From Secundilactobacillus mixtipabuli (GTDB taxonomy: Bacteria; Bacillota; Bacilli; Lactobacillales; Lactobacillaceae): a DNA stretch of 64,000 nt. The stretch is taken from contig NZ_BCMF01000009.1 in the NCBI RefSeq assembly GCF_002217925.1, forward strand, positions 1 to 64,000. Reading direction: 5' to 3'. The position numbers and the translations under genes are program-made. Below, piece by piece: positions 1 through 9,000 of this stretch. The stretch's first letter is position 1; every line of letters starts with the position of its first letter. A model generated the notes under the pieces. The model worked only from the letters and a program-made list of their open reading frames with translations. It had not been told where the DNA came from and searched no databases.

Positions 1-110
1 CATTATCCAAAAAATCAGACAAGCTTAAGGCTTATTTAGTGTGCGCTATTTTCGATACATTATCAAAATAAATTCATCTCGTAAGTCGCTTCATACTTGA
101 CTTATGGTAG

Positions 111-140
111 AAAAAAACAGCATCTTCAAATGAGATGCTG
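111..140 (-). terminator. Rho-independent terminator of the spx-like gene
   Basis: An 8-bp perfect stem (118-125 with 133-140) with a 7-base loop is followed on the minus strand by seven T residues. It lies 19 bases downstream of the spx-like stop codon. No gene is visible in bases 1-110. Confidence 0.85.
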
Positions 141-158
141 CTGCAGGTTTAGTTTAAA

Positions 159-557
159 TTATGAACTGAGCTGTGATTCTAAATCGCGTAATTCTGCCAC
201 CCGAACTTCACGTGGTAAGAATCGGCGAATCTCTTCTTCGTTGTAACCAACTTCCAAGCGTTTATCATCAAAGATAATCGGTCGCTTAATTAAATCAGGA
301 TACTTAACAACTAAGTCAACTAACTGGCTGACTGCCAAATCGTCCAAATTGATATGGAGTTCTTTAAAGACGTTTGAACGCGTAGAGATAATGTCCTCAC
401 TGCCGTTTTCAGTTAAACGTAAGATCTGCTTAACTTCATCGGCATTAAGTGGATTGGACTTAATGTTACGTTCCTTAAACGGAATGTGATGATTTTCTAA
501 CCATGCACGAGCTTTACGACTTGATGCGCTGCTCGGTGCAACGTATAAATTAATCAT
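159..557 (-). CDS. Spx/ArsC-family regulatory protein lacking the CxxC switch
   Basis: A 132-residue thioredoxin-fold protein of the Spx/ArsC family. Spx binds the alpha C-terminal domain of RNA polymerase and redirects transcription during oxidative stress. The family frame is clear: N-terminal beta strand (N-L-Y-V-A-P), the R-K-A-R helix and the R-P-I motif near residue 91. The redox switch normally reads C10-x-x-C13; here both positions are serine (S10, S13), so this copy cannot form the activating disulfide. The ATG has a good site (GAAGGAAG, 7 bases upstream). It is monocistronic, between an upstream intergenic region and its own terminator. It is probably one of several Spx paralogues in the genome. 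The family call is firm; the regulatory role is inferred. Confidence 0.85.
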   Translation of the reverse strand: MINLYVAPSSASSRKARAWLENHHIPFKERNIKSNPLNADEVKQILRLTENGSEDIISTRSNVFKELHINLDDLAVSQLVDLVVKYPDLIKRPIIFDDKRLEVGYNEEEIRRFLPREVRVAELRDLESQLSS

Positions 558-1019
558 ATATAAGCACTTCCTTCATTTCGCTTTCCCCTAGTAACAAACA
601 AAAAACTAAAACAAAAGCAAAGGTGCATCTTAATTCATTCATTACTAAGTCCCCAACACTTCATCACGAACAACATTATAATACCATCAAATTTCAAATA
701 ATGCAATACTGTTTTTATAGTTTTTTGCTTGTGAAAAGATATTTATTGATTGTCACAAAGTTTGTTGAAAATGTTATAACCACGCCTGTCATAGCAAAAT
801 AAAATTGTGTACGTTTATAAAATTAATTTAATAGATTATGAATCCGTTATAACGCCTCAAAACACTTGATTTTACTAGGTTACTTACTCTTTGAAAGTTA
901 AATTTCAGGTCCTGCATTTCTGTTTATCGCCTTGAAAAATTGTTATCGCAGCTTAAGTAATCCGATTATAGCAATCCAATATTACGCGCGCTATAATTTA
1001 CTTAATTCATTTTGGGGGA
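558..1019. other. Intergenic region, divergent promoters only
   Basis: About 460 AT-rich bases separate the spx-like gene (minus) from the antiporter gene (plus). It must hold both promoters, but I see no convincing RNA structure, operator palindrome or small ORF. Confidence 0.4.
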
Positions 1020-1028
1020 GTGGTTCCA

Positions 1029-3248
1029 TTGGCTTCATTCTTTACGATTTTACTGTTAGTGGTTGCGGCGATTGCCGCTAATATTGTTTTTGCAATTTAT
1101 CCCAAAGTACCGTTAGCTTTTTACGAGATCATTGCTGGCGTACTGTTATCTTTAGTGCCACTGTTCAATAACTTCCACTTGGAGCCAGAGGTATTTATGC
1201 TGGTCATCATTGCACCCCTGATGTTTAATGATGGTCAAAACACCGACATGCACCGGCTGCGGAAGAACATTAATTCAACGCTATCGTTAGCCGTTGTTTT
1301 AGCGTTAGTCACCATTCTAGCCGGTGGGGTACTCACCCATGTTTTGTGGGGCACATTACCGCTAGCCCTTTGCTTTGCACTTGCGGCTATCGTCACCCCA
1401 ACGGACGCCGTGGCGGTCACTTCGATCACGTCTGGGATTGAAGTTCCTGAACACGTGATGGGTGCGTTGGAAAATGAATCACTCTTTAATGACGCTTCCG
1501 GTATCGTTGCCATGGACCTGGCTTTAACGGCCTTTAGTACGGGAGAATTTTCATTGGCTAAAGGAACGGAACACTTTTTAGTCGTCTTTTTAGGTGGGAT
1601 CGCTGTTGGCGCTATTTTGGGCTTAATCATTGTCATCATCCGGGTGCTTTTTCAGCGTAAAACGTTGGACACGATCGCCGTTATTCTGCCGTTTAGTTTA
1701 CTAACCCCGTTTATCGTGTATCTAACCGCTGAACACTTCGGCTTTTCCGGTATCTTAGCCGTTGTTGCTGCAGGAATCATTCACGGCATTCAGGGCAAGC
1801 AATTACGGCTAACTTCAACGCAAACTCAAGTGGTGACTAAGACGACTTGGGAAACAGCTACCAACCTGCTCAACGGATTTGTGTTCGTTTTGCTAGGTGC
1901 CTCCATTCCGAGCGTTTTGAACGATCTTTCTACTACAGAAATCCACAACCTACCACTATTAATCTTAACCGCTGCCTGCTTATACCTGCTAATGGCCGTT
2001 ATGCGCTTTCTGTGGTGCATGCTTAACCTCATTTCGCTGCCGTCTAAGGAAACTCGTTTTAAGGACAGTATCATTATGGCGCTTAGTGGGGTCCACGGTA
2101 CCATTACCCTGTCAATGGCGTTCTCACTACCATTAGTTGTCGCTGGTCACGCCTTTCCATTCCGCAGCGCGATCATTTTAATTGCCGGAATCATTATCCT
2201 GCTGAGTATGATCGTGCCAACTTTCACATTGCCATTTCTCCTGCCAAATAAACGGGTCCCTTACTCCGCTGATGAATTTAGCGATCAATTGGTGAAAATG
2301 GTTAACTTTGCGATTGACCAGTTGCGGCGTTCAAATGACCATTCCGGTGCGCTACCAGGTGTGATTGAAGTCTTGAACAGTCAAAAAAATCAGTCTCAAA
2401 AGAATGCCAACTCTAAACTGGTTCATCAACTACTCCAACAGACTGAGAATGTTGAACAAGCCACCGTTACCGAAATGATTGATAATGGTGAAGTTGAGGC
2501 CCCGTTTGGCTGGCAATATAGTCGTGCCATTATTTTCCAGTCACAATTCGCCTTTCTCAGCCCTTGGGCAAAGTTTAAAATGTGGTTTAAAATGTTCGGT
2601 TTCCGTTTCTTCCCTAAAATTTCTCGAAAACACTTTAATAAATCGTTCCAGCAAACCCGCCAGGTCAAAATGAAGTGGCTCAAAGATCACGGCCAAGCCG
2701 AAAAATTTAACGACTACCAAAAATTCTATCTTGAACACAAAGATGACAGGCTGCCCCAAACCGAAAAAGAGAAAACTGACCAACCAAAACAGCTGGCTTT
2801 ACCAGTGACGAAAGCAAAATTATTGCCAGCCGTTCAGGTTACTGAGCAGTTACAGCTGCCAGGTTCATTGCAGCCAAGGGGTCATCGCCCTAGTCGTCGG
2901 CCTCGTGGACAGCAGCGAGGAATGAGTCCAGAAGCTAAAAAAGCTTTTAGCCGGCTCAGTCAAGCTGGCTATGACAGAGTTAACGGCTACTTGGATGCTA
3001 TTGAAACAGATGATAATCGCCAAGAAGTCGATGTCATTCGTCACTACTACAATGTTCGCCGCTCAAGAATGACGCATAGTGAGGCAACCAGCGAAGCCGA
3101 AAACGAACTGTTTTTAATGGCGTTTCAGTTTGAGTATAGCTACGTTCAAAACATCAGTCAGGACAAAGACTTATCAAGCGAACTGATCGACGAACTTCAC
3201 AAGAAAATCTCAATGGATCAGATGGTTTATATGCAAAGTGGCAATTAG
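1029..3248 (+). CDS. CPA1-family Na+/H+ (K+/H+) antiporter
   Basis: An integral membrane cation/proton antiporter of the monovalent cation:proton antiporter-1 family. About twelve hydrophobic segments fill residues 1-400, with the family motif N-E-S-L-F-N-D-A-S-G in the core (the N-D pair is the ion-binding site). A hydrophilic cytoplasmic tail of over 300 residues, rich in K, Q and R, follows and is long for the family. It is expected to serve pH and Na+ homeostasis. I prefer the TTG at 1029, because GGGGGAG (1014-1020) is eight bases upstream; the in-frame GTG at 1020 overlaps that site. No operon partner is visible. The exact cation cannot be told from the sequence. Confidence 0.85.
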   Translation: MASFFTILLLVVAAIAANIVFAIYPKVPLAFYEIIAGVLLSLVPLFNNFHLEPEVFMLVIIAPLMFNDGQNTDMHRLRKNINSTLSLAVVLALVTILAGGVLTHVLWGTLPLALCFALAAIVTPTDAVAVTSITSGIEVPEHVMGALENESLFNDASGIVAMDLALTAFSTGEFSLAKGTEHFLVVFLGGIAVGAILGLIIVIIRVLFQRKTLDTIAVILPFSLLTPFIVYLTAEHFGFSGILAVVAAGIIHGIQGKQLRLTSTQTQVVTKTTWETATNLLNGFVFVLLGASIPSVLNDLSTTEIHNLPLLILTAACLYLLMAVMRFLWCMLNLISLPSKETRFKDSIIMALSGVHGTITLSMAFSLPLVVAGHAFPFRSAIILIAGIIILLSMIVPTFTLPFLLPNKRVPYSADEFSDQLVKMVNFAIDQLRRSNDHSGALPGVIEVLNSQKNQSQKNANSKLVHQLLQQTENVEQATVTEMIDNGEVEAPFGWQYSRAIIFQSQFAFLSPWAKFKMWFKMFGFRFFPKISRKHFNKSFQQTRQVKMKWLKDHGQAEKFNDYQKFYLEHKDDRLPQTEKEKTDQPKQLALPVTKAKLLPAVQVTEQLQLPGSLQPRGHRPSRRPRGQQRGMSPEAKKAFSRLSQAGYDRVNGYLDAIETDDNRQEVDVIRHYYNVRRSRMTHSEATSEAENELFLMAFQFEYSYVQNISQDKDLSSELIDELHKKISMDQMVYMQSGN

Positions 3249-3365
3249 CTCACAGGCTCAACTATCTTTAAAATCCGATTTAGTCATCTAACTGTTATTG
3301 TATCTTCACACTTTCTTCACATTTCGGATTTATATTAATAACAACCTAATATTTAGATAATATTA

Positions 3366-3477
3366 AGTAAGCTTTTTCATTTTACTCCTCCAAAGTAAAA
3401 TAAAGTTTCCGTGAACCCCATCACGAAAATGCCTACTCCTATGTTGGATCTACCCTCCCCCGGGTGGATCTTTTTTT
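3366..3477 (+). ncRNA. Candidate C-rich small RNA or long 3' UTR with terminator
   Basis: The segment between the antiporter gene and the repeats holds a hairpin with a loop containing CTCCTCC (stem TTTTACT/AGTAAAA near 3381-3402), an ACCCC stretch, and a strong terminator (stem GATCTACCC/GGGTGGATC with a C-rich loop, then seven T, ending about 3477). C-rich unpaired loops are typical of Firmicutes sRNAs that target Shine-Dalgarno sequences. No clean promoter was found, so this may only be the 3' UTR and terminator of the antiporter gene. Confidence 0.35.
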
Positions 3478-3482
3478 GTAGG

Positions 3483-3593
3483 GTGCGAAACGAAGCGGTT
3501 AGAGACTGGAGCCTAGTGGGAGCAGGGTAAAAATCCTGGGCTTGGATTTATGGCCTGATTTCACTAGGTGCAAGTCTCTGCTTCGTGTAGCCC
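3483..3593. repeat. Long-hairpin dispersed repeat, family A, copy 1
   Basis: An imperfect inverted repeat of about 110 bases that can fold into one long hairpin (outer arms around GAAGCGG...AGAGACT and AGTCTCTGCTTC; inner arms AAATCC/GGATTT). It is homologous to the element at 3605-3717 and, in reverse orientation, to 33799-33909. It is non-coding, and no transposase or target duplication is evident. Confidence 0.75.
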
Positions 3594-3604
3594 GACTAAA
3601 TCAC

Positions 3605-3717
3605 GGTGCGGAAGCAAGCGCTCAGAGAGCGAAACCTAAGGCGCTTTCGACAAAAATCCCGGGCTTGGATTTATGTCGGAAGTGACTTAGGTGCAGCTCT
3701 TTGCTTGCTGTAGCCTG
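3605..3717. repeat. Long-hairpin dispersed repeat, family A, copy 2
   Basis: Tandem neighbour of the preceding copy. The arms CCTAAGGCGCTTTCGACA and TGTCGGAAGTGACTTAGG pair with few mismatches around an AAATCCCGGGCTTGGATTT tip, enclosed by GCAAGCG.../...GCTTGC outer arms. It resembles copy 3 (33799-33909) more than copy 1 in the inner arm. Confidence 0.75.
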
Positions 3718-3751
3718 ACTCAGCTATGCTGCAAGTCCCCCCTCTCTGCGG

Positions 3752-3780
3752 TTGCTATCCCGACAGAAAAAACTTATAAT
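3752..3780 (+). promoter_or_regulatory. Sigma-A promoter of the 5'-nucleotidase gene
   Basis: TTGCTA (3752-3757) and TATAAT (3775-3780) are separated by 17 bases. This places the transcription start near 3787, about 30 bases before the ATG. The match to the consensus is close. Confidence 0.7.
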
Positions 3781-3817
3781 TTTCTATAATTATACTAACC
3801 GCATTGGAGGAAACGAC

Positions 3818-5404
3818 ATGCTCACACTTACGATTCTTTCAACCAGCGATACGCACGGCTTTATTTTCCCAACTAATTACGTCAAACCCCGGGCCCATAT
3901 GCCTTTCGGGCTGATTCGGGCCGCAACGGTACTTGCTGCAGAACAGCAGTCAGCACCGGGACCGGTAATCACCATTGATGATGGTGATTTTTTAGCTGGT
4001 TCTCCTTTAGCCTACTATGTCGCCCAGGTGCAGCCGCACGCAGACCCGCAGCCCCTGGTCAGAATCTATAATCAAATTCACTACGATGCCGAAATTTTAG
4101 GCAACCACGAATTTGATTACGGCACTGATTATTTGGAGCGGGCACTGAATGCAAGTGATCGCCCAGTTGTGAATGCAAATATCTTGGATGCTACCGGCCG
4201 GCCATTATTTGGCCAGCAGTACCGCCTTATCGAACGCGATGGCGTTAAAATCGCCATTATCGGGTTAACGACCCGAGCCGTCCTGCAGTGGAAAAATCAT
4301 GATAATGTGAGCAATGATGTCCACTTTCACACTGCCGTTTCGATCGCTAAAGAACTTGTGCCGAAGTTAAAGAAAATAGCTGATGTCGTCATCGTCAGTT
4401 ATCACGGTGGTTTTGAACGAAACTTAAAGACCGGTAAACTGATTGAGTCACTGAGCAATGGCGAAAATGAAGCCTACCAGCTGCTCTCTGAGGTCAAAGG
4501 CATCGATGCGTTAATCACTGGCCATCAACACCGAAAAATCGCTACAACCGTCTTTGACGTCCCTGTGACACAGCCTGGCTATCGCGGTGAAGCTGTGGGT
4601 AAAATTGTCCTTCATTTAGAGCCCTCAAAAGAGGGCGGCTATGTTGTCACTGACAAAAGCGCTCATCTTATCGAGACTAAAGATGCCAAATTTGACCAAC
4701 AGATAGCCATTCATAGCCATCAGCTCGATAAAAAGGTCGATCACTGGCTGGCTGAGCCCCTGGCTCGAATAGATGGTGACCTCACCTTCAAAAGCGCTGA
4801 GAAAGCCAGAATGGAAGAAACAGCCTACACTGAATTCATTCAGCACGTTCAAATGGCCACAATGGACGCAGACATCTCCGCAACTTCATTGTTTAACAAT
4901 GAAGGCCATGGGTTTGAAAATCCGATCACAATGCGCAACATTATGACTAATTACGTCTATCCCGATGGCTTAGCGCTGGAACTCATTACCGGCAAAGAAC
5001 TTAAAGCTGCCTTGGAAAAAGCGGCCACTTACTTCACGCTTAATTTAAACGGTCAAATCATCGTTAATCCCGCCTTTTATTCGCCGAAATTACGCCATTA
5101 TAATTATGATATGTACGAAGGCATCAATTACCGGATCAACGTTGCAAAACCAGTTGGCCATCGCATCGACAAACTGCTGTTTAAGGGTCAACCCGTGACG
5201 GAAGCACAAACTTTCAAATTAGTTGTCAATCGTTATCGCGCAGGTGGTGGCGGTCACTATGACATGTTCCATGCAGATAAGATTATTGCCGAAAATAAAA
5301 CGCCAATGAGTCAGCTGATTGCCGATTATCTCCGAGCACATTCAGTCATTAAAGCATCGGTTAACCATAATTTTGAAGTGGTAAACGAGCCTGATAACGC
5401 TTAA
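3818..5404 (+). CDS. Cytoplasmic 5'-nucleotidase / metallophosphoesterase (UshA/YfkN superfamily)
   Basis: A 528-residue two-domain phosphohydrolase. The N-terminal calcineurin-like metallophosphoesterase domain shows its metal-binding motifs in order: S-D-T-H-G, D-D-G-D-F, G-N-H-E-F-D-Y-G, H-G-G and G-H-Q-H. The C-terminal 5'-nucleotidase domain (about residues 330-520) contains the N-R-Y-R-A-G-G-G-G-H substrate loop. Such enzymes hydrolyse nucleoside 5'-monophosphates or 2',3'-cyclic nucleotides. There is no signal peptide, LPxTG or membrane segment, so it should act in the cytoplasm, unlike exported UshA. ATG 3818 is chosen for GGAGG at 3806-3810; earlier in-frame starts lie inside the promoter. 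It is monocistronic, with its own promoter and terminator. Substrate specificity is unknown. Confidence 0.85.
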   Translation: MLTLTILSTSDTHGFIFPTNYVKPRAHMPFGLIRAATVLAAEQQSAPGPVITIDDGDFLAGSPLAYYVAQVQPHADPQPLVRIYNQIHYDAEILGNHEFDYGTDYLERALNASDRPVVNANILDATGRPLFGQQYRLIERDGVKIAIIGLTTRAVLQWKNHDNVSNDVHFHTAVSIAKELVPKLKKIADVVIVSYHGGFERNLKTGKLIESLSNGENEAYQLLSEVKGIDALITGHQHRKIATTVFDVPVTQPGYRGEAVGKIVLHLEPSKEGGYVVTDKSAHLIETKDAKFDQQIAIHSHQLDKKVDHWLAEPLARIDGDLTFKSAEKARMEETAYTEFIQHVQMATMDADISATSLFNNEGHGFENPITMRNIMTNYVYPDGLALELITGKELKAALEKAATYFTLNLNGQIIVNPAFYSPKLRHYNYDMYEGINYRINVAKPVGHRIDKLLFKGQPVTEAQTFKLVVNRYRAGGGGHYDMFHADKIIAENKTPMSQLIADYLRAHSVIKASVNHNFEVVNEPDNA

Positions 5405-5438
5405 ACCACCGATTCTAACTGATATCAAAAACCAACAA

Positions 5439-5485
5439 AAGAAGCAGTCTTGAGATCATAAAATCTCAAGACTGCTTCTTTTATG
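5439..5485. terminator. Bidirectional terminator
   Basis: A 17-bp perfect stem (5439-5455 with 5464-5480) with an 8-base loop stands between the nucleotidase gene (plus) and rny (minus). A/T runs on both sides suit termination in both directions. Confidence 0.85.
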
Positions 5486-5540
5486 TTTCGTTAAAAGATA
5501 AAGTGATATCACATTTTACAAAACGTCCCTAGGCGCTGTT

Positions 5541-7130
5541 TCAGGCCCGTTTTTTCTTCTTTTTACCAGGTTTATCACCAACGTACTCAACGGCTCGCAG
5601 TTCACGAATCGTTGTAACTTTGATTTTCCCTGGATAAGTCAGTTCTTCTTCAATCTGGTTCTTCACGTTTTCAGTCAATTCAGCACTCGCTTTATCATCC
5701 AATACCTTTGGCTGAACCACGATCCGAATTTCACGACCAGCTTGAATCGCGTAACTTTCTTGAACACCTTTTTGATCGTTCGCAATCTTTTCCAAGCTGT
5801 GGAGCCGGTTGATATATTCCTCTACTGACTCACTTCTAGCACCAGGACGGGAACCTGACACGGCATCCGCAATGGCAACTAGCGACGAAATCGGTGACGT
5901 CACTTCAACGTCGCCATGGTGAGAGGCAATCGCGTTGACCACGACTGGATCCTCACCATAGGCTTTGGCTAAAGCAACCCCGATTTCAACGTGGGTCCCT
6001 TCGATTTCATGGTCAATGGCCTTCCCAATATCATGAAGCAGACCAGCCCGTTTAGCTAAACGAACGTCTTCACCCAATTCAGCAGCCATGACACCAGCCA
6101 TTTGAGCCACTTCAATGGAGTGATTCAAAACGTTTTGACCATATGACGTTCTGAACTTCAAACGGCCAATAATTTTCATAAAGTCTGGGTGCATAAAGCC
6201 CACCTTCAATAAGCTGACAGCCCGTTCACCCGTTTGGCGAAGGTCTTTAAGCACATCGTTTTGGGCGGTTTGCACCTGTTTTTCAATAGCAGCAGCCGTA
6301 ATTTTACGGGAAGCCAACAAGCTCTCAATTGCGATACGCGTTGTTTCACGCCGGATCGGATCATGGGTACTGATCAGCAGCAGGTTCGGTTGATCAGGAT
6401 CAAACACAAGGTCAGTCCCCGTCAGCGATTCTAATAAACGAATATGCTGACCATCACGACCAATCAACTTACTCTTAGTCTCATTAGTTGGTACCAGCAC
6501 CGAATGTTCCGCGTGTTCACGGGGCCAGTCAACGGGCCCGCGTTGAATCGATTCAATAATCAGGTTACGAGCAGCCTTATCCGCTGATGCTTCAGCGTTA
6601 TCAGTTAACTCACGAACCGTCACGTCTGCTTCTTGCTCAAGGTTACGGGCAGTTTCCAGCCGGATCTGATCCTTGGCTTCATTAGTCGTTAATTCAGCAC
6701 GCTTAGACACTTCGTTTTGCCGATCAATAAACAACTGACGCGCCTGCTTCTTGGTCTCATCCAGATGAGTCTGATCCGCGTTTAGTGCAGTCTGTGTCTC
6801 ATCGATTGCAGCTTGACGCTGATCTAAGCGTTCTTCCATCTGTTTCAAAGTGACCTGACGTTGCTCAGTTCGTTTCTGCCGGTTCTCAGTCTCTGATTGC
6901 TGATCAACTAATTCAGCTTCGGTTGATTGCCGTTCTGCCTGAATCTTTGCCTTCGCTTCAGTGAGATATTTTGTCGCTTGTTGTTCCGCGTCTTGACGAG
7001 CGGACTCCCGAAGTGCCGCTGCTTGTTTAGTTGCTTCATTAACTTCGCGCTGGTGCTTTTGGCGACGAACAATAAAACCAGCCAAAAGACCAATCACGAG
7101 GGTCGCAACCACGATGATCGTATCAATCAT
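5541..7130 (-). CDS. rny: Ribonuclease Y
   Basis: A 529-residue membrane-anchored endoribonuclease that starts bulk mRNA decay and processes polycistronic transcripts. Visible parts in order: an N-terminal transmembrane helix (residues 2-22), a long Q/E/R-rich coiled coil (about 25-200), a KH RNA-binding domain (about 215-285, with I-G-R-D-G) and an HD catalytic domain (L-L-H-D-I-G-K-A near residue 370). It ends in a K/R-rich tail. The length matches the usual 515-530. The ATG has a GAAGGAAG site. It lies about 50 bases downstream of the DUF1275 gene and may be partly co-transcribed with it. Confidence 0.97.
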   Translation of the reverse strand: MIDTIIVVATLVIGLLAGFIVRRQKHQREVNEATKQAAALRESARQDAEQQATKYLTEAKAKIQAERQSTEAELVDQQSETENRQKRTEQRQVTLKQMEERLDQRQAAIDETQTALNADQTHLDETKKQARQLFIDRQNEVSKRAELTTNEAKDQIRLETARNLEQEADVTVRELTDNAEASADKAARNLIIESIQRGPVDWPREHAEHSVLVPTNETKSKLIGRDGQHIRLLESLTGTDLVFDPDQPNLLLISTHDPIRRETTRIAIESLLASRKITAAAIEKQVQTAQNDVLKDLRQTGERAVSLLKVGFMHPDFMKIIGRLKFRTSYGQNVLNHSIEVAQMAGVMAAELGEDVRLAKRAGLLHDIGKAIDHEIEGTHVEIGVALAKAYGEDPVVVNAIASHHGDVEVTSPISSLVAIADAVSGSRPGARSESVEEYINRLHSLEKIANDQKGVQESYAIQAGREIRIVVQPKVLDDKASAELTENVKNQIEEELTYPGKIKVTTIRELRAVEYVGDKPGKKKKKRA

Positions 7131-7179
7131 GTCGGCACTTCCTTCATTTATAGTTTCGATATACCTTTGTCATTATACG

Positions 7180-7860
7180 CTATTGTGCGCTATTTCTAAA
7201 GCGACTGGTCAGGTAAATCGTTAACAAACCAGCTGCGTTTAAGACTAAAACCGCCCACATAATGATATCCGAACTCATTTTCATACAGATCATTGCGGAT
7301 AAGCTGGCACCCACGACAAACGTCGCCAGGGTAGCCAGCAACCATAAACACTTCGAGCGACTTACCTGGTCGTGCTCAACGAGCCAATGATATAACGCGA
7401 CCATCATATTTTTCGTATTCCCCGTCATAATCCCGTTATTCACCGTTGTATTCTTAACTTCACGAAAACTGGTCAATTCATAACCTGACAGCCAGCCTAA
7501 AATGAAAATCAGCACCAGTTCGCTAAACCATTTCTGCCCCAAGGCCGTAATCAGTAGCGTCACAACGACAATACTCATTAACCAGAGATATCGCTGCCTC
7601 AAATCCCGCTTATTATTCAACCAGCTTAACGCGGCCTGAGCGACAAAACATCCCAGTGCAAAACCAAACCAGATTGGTAAACAAACCCAGGCCTGACCGA
7701 AACCGCCACGAGCAAACTTCACTGCAAAAACAACTAAGTTGCCCGTTTGCGCGCTGGCAAACGTTTCATTATGAGCAATATACGTATACGCATCAACGGC
7801 CCCCATTGAAAAAGTCGCCAAAAAGGTCAGCCAGCTAAACGATGCCCGATTTGTGGTCAC
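7180..7860 (-). CDS. DUF1275 (YoaK-type) integral membrane protein
   Basis: A small polytopic membrane protein of about 226 residues with six hydrophobic segments. The N-terminus has the family signature of DUF1275: G-A-V-D-A-Y-T-Y followed by A-S-A-Q-T-G-N. Its function is unknown; it is often annotated as a YoaK family protein. I choose GTG at 7860 because GGGGG (7869-7874) is eight bases upstream; an in-frame TTG at 7875 would overlap that site. The gene is 43 bases downstream of the alpha/beta hydrolase on the same strand, so the two are probably one transcript that may run on into rny. Confidence 0.8.
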   Translation of the reverse strand: MTTNRASFSWLTFLATFSMGAVDAYTYIAHNETFASAQTGNLVVFAVKFARGGFGQAWVCLPIWFGFALGCFVAQAALSWLNNKRDLRQRYLWLMSIVVVTLLITALGQKWFSELVLIFILGWLSGYELTSFREVKNTTVNNGIMTGNTKNMMVALYHWLVEHDQVSRSKCLWLLATLATFVVGASLSAMICMKMSSDIIMWAVLVLNAAGLLTIYLTSRFRNSAQ

Positions 7861-7903
7861 AGTAACATCCCCCAAAAAGTCTCTGGTTAAATTATAGCAT
7901 TCA

Positions 7904-8863
7904 CTACTTAAAATATCGGTCTAGAAAAGCTTTAACCGTACTGCGGTAAAGGGCCGGCGCGTGAGCATAGGACTTGGCATGCTGGGCACCGCTGACTAAT
8001 AGGAGGCGTTTCGGTCCCTTATCTGCCTTATACAACGGATAAACCATTCGCGTCGGTACAAAAGTATCGTGCGTGCCGTGAATAAACAACATTGGCTTAT
8101 GATTTTTAGCCACTTGTTTTAACGCGCTTGCCTGCTTAAAGGTATAGCCATTTTTAAGGTAATTAATGCCACTGACGACGGGAACCAGTGGATATTCCGG
8201 CAGATTGTACATTGATTTAGCCTGATATTTGATTTCATCATAAACGCTAGTATAGCCACAATCTTCAATGAAGCCTTTGACTTGTTTCGGCGTTTTTTCG
8301 CCACTGACCATCATAGTCGTCGCACCGCCCATACTCGTCCCAAACATCACGATTTGCGATTGTGACCCGTTTCTACGAATCACTTGCTTGATCCAGTTTA
8401 AATAATCTAATCGATCTGGCCAGCCATAACCAATGTAGTTTCCCTGACTCTTACCTGCCCCACGATCATCCGGCAACAGGACGTTATACCCAAGCTCATG
8501 GAACAACCCTGCGTATTCTCCCATTTTATCGCTGCTGCCACCAAAACCGTGCGCAATCACAATCGTTTTATGCGTCGTTTTATCAGCTGGCACATAATTT
8601 GCCACTAGCTTCAGGTGCTTAGTCGCTGAAGTTTCATGCCAAACTAACTTTTTAGTCCCCTGATACCAGTTCTTCTCACGGTAAAGCGGGTCACTCTTTT
8701 TTATGGCACTGCTATTATTAATAAACGTTTTCTTACCGCGGGCAACCGCCATATTGTAGAAGTAATAGCCTGCGGACCCAATTCCGATACAAATGATTCC
8801 GGCAACGATCAATAATCCGATCAGCCAGTGTTTTAAATGCTTATTCAACGTGTGCACATCCAT
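7904..8863 (-). CDS. Membrane-anchored alpha/beta hydrolase
   Basis: A 319-residue serine hydrolase with one N-terminal transmembrane anchor (residues 14-35) that would place the catalytic domain outside the membrane. The fold is shown by the H-G-F-G-G oxyanion loop, the nucleophile elbow G-T-S-M-G-G, the acid in H-G-T-H-D-T-F-V-P and a late catalytic histidine (A-Q-H-A-K-S-Y). It resembles YqkD-type hydrolases of unknown substrate. It is divergent from the XRE regulator, with GGTATAC-type repeats in the shared region. The start has only a weak AAAG ribosome site. An esterase or peptidase role is possible; none is proven. Confidence 0.8.
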   Translation of the reverse strand: MDVHTLNKHLKHWLIGLLIVAGIICIGIGSAGYYFYNMAVARGKKTFINNSSAIKKSDPLYREKNWYQGTKKLVWHETSATKHLKLVANYVPADKTTHKTIVIAHGFGGSSDKMGEYAGLFHELGYNVLLPDDRGAGKSQGNYIGYGWPDRLDYLNWIKQVIRRNGSQSQIVMFGTSMGGATTMMVSGEKTPKQVKGFIEDCGYTSVYDEIKYQAKSMYNLPEYPLVPVVSGINYLKNGYTFKQASALKQVAKNHKPMLFIHGTHDTFVPTRMVYPLYKADKGPKRLLLVSGAQHAKSYAHAPALYRSTVKAFLDRYFK

Positions 8864-8880
8864 TCTTTAAAGGTATACGG

Positions 8881-8893
8881 GGTATATCATACC
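8881..8893. promoter_or_regulatory. Candidate operator GGTAT-N3-ATACC
   Basis: A perfect 5-3-5 palindrome overlaps a possible TATGAT -10 box of the hydrolase gene (minus). Related GGTATAC words lie at 8872-8878 and 8970-8976, the latter just before the XRE gene. This suits a divergent autoregulated pair but is untested. Confidence 0.4.
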
Positions 8894-9000
8894 ATAAGGT
8901 ATCCGCCACTTGAACTCGCCGCCAAATCACCTAAGAAATGAAACCCATTATCCACAAAACGCTCCGTTAGGTATACAATAGAAGTTGAGAGGTGATGTGC

